Below, one piece after another: positions 50,269 through 54,017 of a DNA stretch of 54,017 nt. The notes below the pieces were generated by a model. It was not told the origin of the DNA. It ran no database searches and saw nothing but the letters and a program-made list of their open reading frames with translations. Position numbers and translations under genes: made by a program. Each line of letters starts with the position of its first letter. The stretch's first letter is position 1. The stretch is taken from contig JAFUVZ010000064.1 of the NCBI GenBank assembly GCA_017471185.1, positions 1 through 54,017 of the forward strand. Direction: 5' to 3'. Source of the DNA: Bacteroidaceae bacterium (GTDB taxonomy: Bacteria; Bacteroidota; Bacteroidia; Bacteroidales; Bacteroidaceae).

Positions 50269-52671
50269 ATGAAAAAACAGTTATCATTGTCAGTGCTGGC
50301 TTTGGGCGTAGGCCTCCTGTCTCTGCATGCCCAGCTTCCTGTTTCTGGTGCCGATGAAAAGACGGCTTCACACTCTGAGTATTTCTCTTGGATAAACAAT
50401 ACCAACGAGGGAGCTACAGCTGAACATACCCTCATTAATCTGGATTTCTTCAAATGGCTGAACAGCACGTATGGTATGAAACTGGATATATATGCCTTTG
50501 ATGCGGGAGCTATTGACGGAGCCAAAATGTATGGCAGTACCAAGTCTGCCCGTTTCAAAAGCCAGTTCCCTCAAGGATTCGGGCCTATCAGTCAGGAAGC
50601 TGCTAAGATAGGCGCAAGGCTCGGCGTATGGGGAGGCCCTGACGGGTTTGGCGATACTCCCGAGGAAGCTCAGGAACGTATGGATATGATGGTGGGCCTG
50701 GTACGAGATTACAATTTCCAACTGTTTAAGATGGATGCCGTATGCGGACAGTTGCGCCCGTCCAAATATGATTACTTCGACCAAATGATGACAATAGTGC
50801 GTCAGTATTCGCCAGATTTCGTCTTGCTAAATCATCGCTTGGACTTAGGACCTGGCACAAAGCACTCTACCACTTTCCTGCTGGGTGGTGACGAGACTTA
50901 TATTGATGTGTTTATGACTAACGACATGACAGCTCCTCATCATAGAGCGAAAGCTATCAGCCGTAAATCACCAGAGGGTCTGACCAGGCTTACGGAGGAT
51001 CACGGCGTATGCCTGTCTTCATGCCTGGATTATTGGGAAGATGACCTGATTCTGCAGGCTTTCGGCAGAGAACTTATCCTTTCGCCTGAGATTTATGCCA
51101 ATCCATGGTTGCTCAAGGATGATGAGTTCCCTTATCTGGCTTACATATTTAACTTGCATCGTGACTATCGGGACATTTTGGTGGACGGCATGAAGCTTCC
51201 AGAGGATCAATATGGCCCGGAAGCTGTATCAAGAGGTAATGAAAGTACCAGGTTTCTGGCTCTGAGAAACCTTACTTGGAACCCGGTGAAATATCGCATA
51301 AAGCTAGATAGCGAAGTAGGATTGACGCGACAGGGCTCTGTCAAAGCCAGACTCTATCATCCTTATATCCTCGATTTAGGTGCTCATGCTTATGGATCAG
51401 AGATAGAAGTGGAGGTGCTGCCATTCCGTGCTGCCTTGGTGAAACTGACTACAGAAGCGGAAAAGGACAAAGTGGCTTTGAGTGGCATTCCTTATCAGAT
51501 TATCAATGACAGGACAAGTGATGCTGTAGAGCTGAAGCTGTTGGGCATGCCCGGACAGAAATACAATGTGAAGATAGAGCGTGGAGCTGATGCATTGAAG
51601 TCTGCTACTTTGGAGCATGCGCAAGCAAATGGTCTGCTGAAAGGCAAGTCATATCCCGTGGCTTTCAGTGGCAAGAAACTGCAGCATGATTATCATCGCC
51701 AGATAGCCGTGATGGATGCTTGTGTAAATGTGCCTGATGACATCAGCTCTGTTTATTACGCTACTTGTTTTGCTGCCGACAACAATGCGCTTGAGGCACG
51801 TTCTGTCTTGCGTTCAGGTGAGACAACTGTTCCGGAGGTAAAGGCAGCTCGTGACGCTTTCTTTAACCAGAGAATCTTCCAAGAACGTGAGATTTGGGAC
51901 AAATATCTCTTCGACAATGATCCCGCTACCGCTTTCTCCATCAGTTTCCGCTGGGGTGACAAGAGACAGGGTGGTGAATCCAGCTTCTATTTGGATTTAG
52001 GTAAACCGACTTCCTTGGACAAACTGACATTGGATTCCTTTGATGAGTATTCCATCGCTCCACTCAAATCGTTTGAAGGGGTATATGCTTATGTTTCAAA
52101 AGATTTGAAAGAATGGCAGAGCATAACCTTTGTGGCTGGCAAACACATGGAGATTGACCTAAGCCAGGCAGGAGAGGTGAGGTATATTCGATTCTCTCCT
52201 TGTCCCATTCGCTTGTCAGAAGTTACTGGCTATAAAGATGGAAAAACTGTGGAACGTAGCCAGTGGAGGGCATCCAATCTGTTCCATACGTATGGCAGTG
52301 GTAAATTCAATGCCAAGCAGGTATGGAAGTCTTCGTTCACCCTTGATGAGATTCCGCAAGGATCTTACCTTTGTGTGGCTGTGAATGGTAAGCATGGTGA
52401 GGAGGGCGCATGGGCAGGCTTCAAGATTGATGGGGAATATATAGGTTGTCCAGACAGAGCACCGTCGTTTGCTTCCAATACATGGGAATATCGTAATAAT
52501 ACAGGAAATCAGAATTATACGTACTATCTTCCTTTAACAGAAGATATGAAAGGTAAGCAGATAGAGGCGTTTGCCATGACCTTTGGAAATCAGTCGGAGA
52601 CAATCAAGCCGGAGGTGTGGATAACAGCTTATCCGATACCGTTTGAAAGCAAGAATCTGGTGCTGCGTTAA
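50269..52671 (+). CDS. Exported clan GH-D-like glycoside hydrolase with discoidin-like domain
   Basis: 800 residues from ATG 50269. The signal peptide MKKQLSLSVLALGVGLLSLH is cut near AQL. The catalytic TIM-barrel region includes KLDIYAFDAG, GARLGVWGGPDGFG and LFKMDAVCG; KMD (Asp156) corresponds to the nucleophile Asp of the KWD-type motif in alpha-galactosidases of clan GH-D (GH27/GH36). A beta-sandwich follows, and then a stretch at about 540-680 resembles an F5/8-type (discoidin) carbohydrate-binding domain (DNDPATAFSISF, SFYLDLG, RYIRF). It probably cleaves an alpha-linked sugar outside the cytoplasm. The family is inferred from motifs only. It stops 6 bases from the convergent acetyltransferase gene. 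Confidence 0.75.
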   Translation: MKKQLSLSVLALGVGLLSLHAQLPVSGADEKTASHSEYFSWINNTNEGATAEHTLINLDFFKWLNSTYGMKLDIYAFDAGAIDGAKMYGSTKSARFKSQFPQGFGPISQEAAKIGARLGVWGGPDGFGDTPEEAQERMDMMVGLVRDYNFQLFKMDAVCGQLRPSKYDYFDQMMTIVRQYSPDFVLLNHRLDLGPGTKHSTTFLLGGDETYIDVFMTNDMTAPHHRAKAISRKSPEGLTRLTEDHGVCLSSCLDYWEDDLILQAFGRELILSPEIYANPWLLKDDEFPYLAYIFNLHRDYRDILVDGMKLPEDQYGPEAVSRGNESTRFLALRNLTWNPVKYRIKLDSEVGLTRQGSVKARLYHPYILDLGAHAYGSEIEVEVLPFRAALVKLTTEAEKDKVALSGIPYQIINDRTSDAVELKLLGMPGQKYNVKIERGADALKSATLEHAQANGLLKGKSYPVAFSGKKLQHDYHRQIAVMDACVNVPDDISSVYYATCFAADNNALEARSVLRSGETTVPEVKAARDAFFNQRIFQEREIWDKYLFDNDPATAFSISFRWGDKRQGGESSFYLDLGKPTSLDKLTLDSFDEYSIAPLKSFEGVYAYVSKDLKEWQSITFVAGKHMEIDLSQAGEVRYIRFSPCPIRLSEVTGYKDGKTVERSQWRASNLFHTYGSGKFNAKQVWKSSFTLDEIPQGSYLCVAVNGKHGEEGAWAGFKIDGEYIGCPDRAPSFASNTWEYRNNTGNQNYTYYLPLTEDMKGKQIEAFAMTFGNQSETIKPEVWITAYPIPFESKNLVLR

Positions 52672-52677
52672 GTGGCA

Positions 52678-53232
52678 TCAGATTTGCTTTATCACACGGC
52701 ACGGATTGCCTGCGGCTATGGAGCCTGACGGTATATCTTTCACCACCACCGATCCTGCTCCAATGGTCACATTGTCACCGATAGTGACCCCTGGCAAGAT
52801 GGTGACGCTGCCACCAATCCATACGTTGTTGCCGATTGTTACAGGTTCAGCCCATTCCTGGCGGGTGTTACGTTCCGCAGGATTTGTGCTGTGACAAGCT
52901 GTGTATATGCTTACGTTCGGACCAATGAAACAATCATCGCCAATGGTGACAGGTGCCTCGTCGAGGACGGTAAAGTTAAAGTTGGCAAAGAACCGCTTGC
53001 CTACGCTGATTTGCTTGCCGTAGTCGCAGAAAAACGGCTGGATAATCTTCACTTCTTCGTCAGCCGTATGCCCTAATAGGCTTTTCAAGATTTTCAGGTG
53101 GGCATCATGGTCGGTAGGGCGCAGTGCATTATACTGTTGGATTATGTCCTTCACTTCATTCAGCTCCCGCAACAGTTCCGCGTCAATGGCTGAGTAAACC
53201 ATGCCAGCCAGCATTTTTTCTTTCTCTGTCAT
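52678..53232 (-). CDS. Maltose O-acetyltransferase-type hexapeptide acetyltransferase
   Basis: 184 residues from ATG 53232. The N-terminal Mac domain (MTEKEKMLAGMVYSAIDAEL) is followed by left-handed beta-helix repeats of the I-G-x-x-x-x-I type (TIGDDCFIGPNVSI, TIGNNVWIGGSVTI, TIGDNVTIGAGSVV) and the active-site His in YTACHSTNP. It acetylates sugars or galactosides (LacA/Maa group) using acetyl-CoA. The substrate is unknown. It has its own divergent promoter facing the PPOX gene. Confidence 0.9.
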   Translation of the reverse strand: MTEKEKMLAGMVYSAIDAELLRELNEVKDIIQQYNALRPTDHDAHLKILKSLLGHTADEEVKIIQPFFCDYGKQISVGKRFFANFNFTVLDEAPVTIGDDCFIGPNVSIYTACHSTNPAERNTRQEWAEPVTIGNNVWIGGSVTILPGVTIGDNVTIGAGSVVVKDIPSGSIAAGNPCRVIKQI

Positions 53233-53256
53233 ATCACAGTTTGATTTATTTCTTTG

Positions 53257-53264
53257 CAAAGTTA
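53257..53264 (-). promoter_or_regulatory. -7 element for the acetyltransferase gene
   Basis: TAACTTTG on the minus strand fits TAnnTTTG, 24 bases before ATG 53232. Confidence 0.5.
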
Positions 53265-53296
53265 GCGTTTTATGCTGAGGATTCACATATTTTCTT

Positions 53297-53304
53297 TAAT
53301 TTTG
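53297..53304 (+). promoter_or_regulatory. -7 element for the cytoplasmic PPOX gene
   Basis: TAATTTTG fits TAnnTTTG, 29 bases before ATG 53334. It lies in the coding frame of the longer open frame from 53124, which is therefore unlikely to be translated. Confidence 0.5.
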
Positions 53305-53333
53305 TGGTGCTAACGACTAAATACATTATAGTT

Positions 53334-53744
53334 ATGAAAAAAAATATGCAAACAGTATTGGCTTACCTCAAGGAATGTGGCGCGTACTTCATTGCCACTA
53401 CCGAGGGTACACAGCCTCGTGTCCGTCCTTTTGGAGCCGCTGAGATTATCGATGGCCGTCTGTATATCATGACAGGCAAGGTGAAAGACTTCTTCAAGCA
53501 GGTTTCAGTCAACAGCGAGTTTGAAATTTGTGCCATGAAGGCTTCTGGTGCAGAATGGATGCGACTCAGTGGAACACTGGTCAATGACGATAGCCTTTCA
53601 GTCAAGGAAACCTACCTGGAGCGCGAACCAGAATTGAAGTCTATGTATAAGGCAGATGATGACAATATGGCTGTGCTTTATATCAAGGATGCCACTGCCC
53701 GCTTCTATTCATTTACGGAACCTATGCATGAGCTGAAGTTCTGA
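53334..53744 (+). CDS. Cytoplasmic PPOX-fold flavin-binding protein
   Basis: 136 residues from ATG 53334, no signal peptide. It matches the two exported proteins at 26890-27967: AYFIATTEGTQPRVRPFG, GRLYIMTGKVKDFFKQV, EWMRLSGTLVNDDS. This is the usual size of single-domain PPOX-family (FMN-binding split-barrel) proteins. The role is unknown. Together with the exported pair, the window has three members, two of them secreted. Confidence 0.85.
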   Translation: MKKNMQTVLAYLKECGAYFIATTEGTQPRVRPFGAAEIIDGRLYIMTGKVKDFFKQVSVNSEFEICAMKASGAEWMRLSGTLVNDDSLSVKETYLEREPELKSMYKADDDNMAVLYIKDATARFYSFTEPMHELKF

Positions 53745-53858
53745 TACTTCAAAATCGATATGCCCTTTAGCCCTGCCAGAATCCAGACTCTGGTTGCAGT
53801 TTGCTATTGCTGAGTATTTCTTGCTGTTGGGAATAACAACATCCTCAGTGAGTATTGA

Positions 53859-54017
53859 GGGATATTAATTATTTCCGATACGCCCCATTATGAGAACCGA
53901 CAGGTCGGCGAAGCCAATGAGGTGCCGTTTGAGGTGCCAGAGGGATGGAAATGGTGTATTGTCGATGACTTTGCATACGTTGCTTCTGGAAGTACGCCAA
54001 GTAAAGACTCTTTTGTA
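53859..54017 (+). pseudogene. Type I restriction specificity subunit (HsdS) segment, no visible start
   Basis: A 53-codon open frame that runs off the right edge. It reads DTPHYENRQVGEANEVPFEVP, then EGWKWCIVDDFAYVASGSTPS, the conserved beginning of an HsdS target-recognition domain. A TGA stop lies just upstream (53856-53858) and no ATG precedes the homology, so as seen it is headless. HsdS normally has about 150-200 residues before or after such a block. It could be an inactive remnant, or a silent cassette of an inverting hsdS locus whose active partner lies outside the window. An unusual start codon cannot be excluded. Confidence 0.6.

Noticed and set aside
53124-53333. 70-codon extension of the PPOX protein at 53334
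   Set aside because: It overlaps the divergent acetyltransferase start and both promoters; the fold begins at 53334.

Overview
The window looks like a chromosomal segment of a Bacteroidetes bacterium, most likely a gut Prevotella/Segatella relative. The signs are many -7 promoter elements of the TAnnTTTG type, a tmRNA encoding a tag that reads GNNNYALAA, a complete Na+-translocating NADH:quinone reductase operon, menaquinone prenylation (MenA), a TonB-dependent receptor, a DUF5686 outer-membrane protein, Bacteroidetes-style lipoproteins and a LysO exporter split into two genes. Genus-level placement is inference.

Left edge (1-8697, minus strand): one tightly spaced operon runs from a MATE exporter through an ABC ATPase, two MacB/FtsX permeases, an HlyD adaptor and a TolC-like channel into the first 91 codons of a protein that opens with a non-ribosomal peptide synthetase (NRPS) condensation domain. 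Both the MATE protein and the ABC ATPase carry an extra RsbW/HATPase-like domain. This is the strongest candidate for an undescribed system: a biosynthetic locus with two dedicated exporters that appear to share a soluble regulatory module. The synthetase continues outside the window.

8805-19421: a K+ channel divergent from the NRPS operon, two RNA-modification genes (RluA-type synthase, RlmD), a two-gene module joining a ryanodine-receptor (RyR) repeat/zinc-ribbon protein to a membrane protein with a TIR-like centre, an AlaX editing protein coupled to an M50 protease, a radical SAM protein next to menA, a repeat-containing lipoprotein, a menA remnant, and a flavoprotein.

19626-31461: a TonB-dependent receptor, tmRNA, beta-carbonic anhydrase with a BASS transporter, a GH2 enzyme whose nucleophile Glu appears replaced by Ala, two exported PPOX-fold proteins divergent from an AraC regulator, a CPA1 antiporter, and an esterase-nucleotidase fusion with an altered DxD motif.

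31552-40091: Fe/Mn superoxide dismutase facing a minus-strand run (DUF5686 protein, RarA, D-2-hydroxyacid dehydrogenase, split LysO, acyltransferase), then a UDP-GlcNAc 2-epimerase.

40273-48085: an oxaloacetate decarboxylase alpha-type protein whose carrier domain lacks the biotin lysine, then nqrABCDEF. Both fit Na+-coupled anaerobic energy metabolism.

48173-54017: nudC and mltG in a coupled pair, tRNA-Thr(CGU), an exported clan GH-D-like hydrolase with a discoidin-like domain, a maltose-acetyltransferase-type enzyme, a third PPOX protein, and at the edge a headless type I restriction specificity (HsdS) segment. I saw no insertion sequence, CRISPR array, rRNA or recognisable riboswitch.
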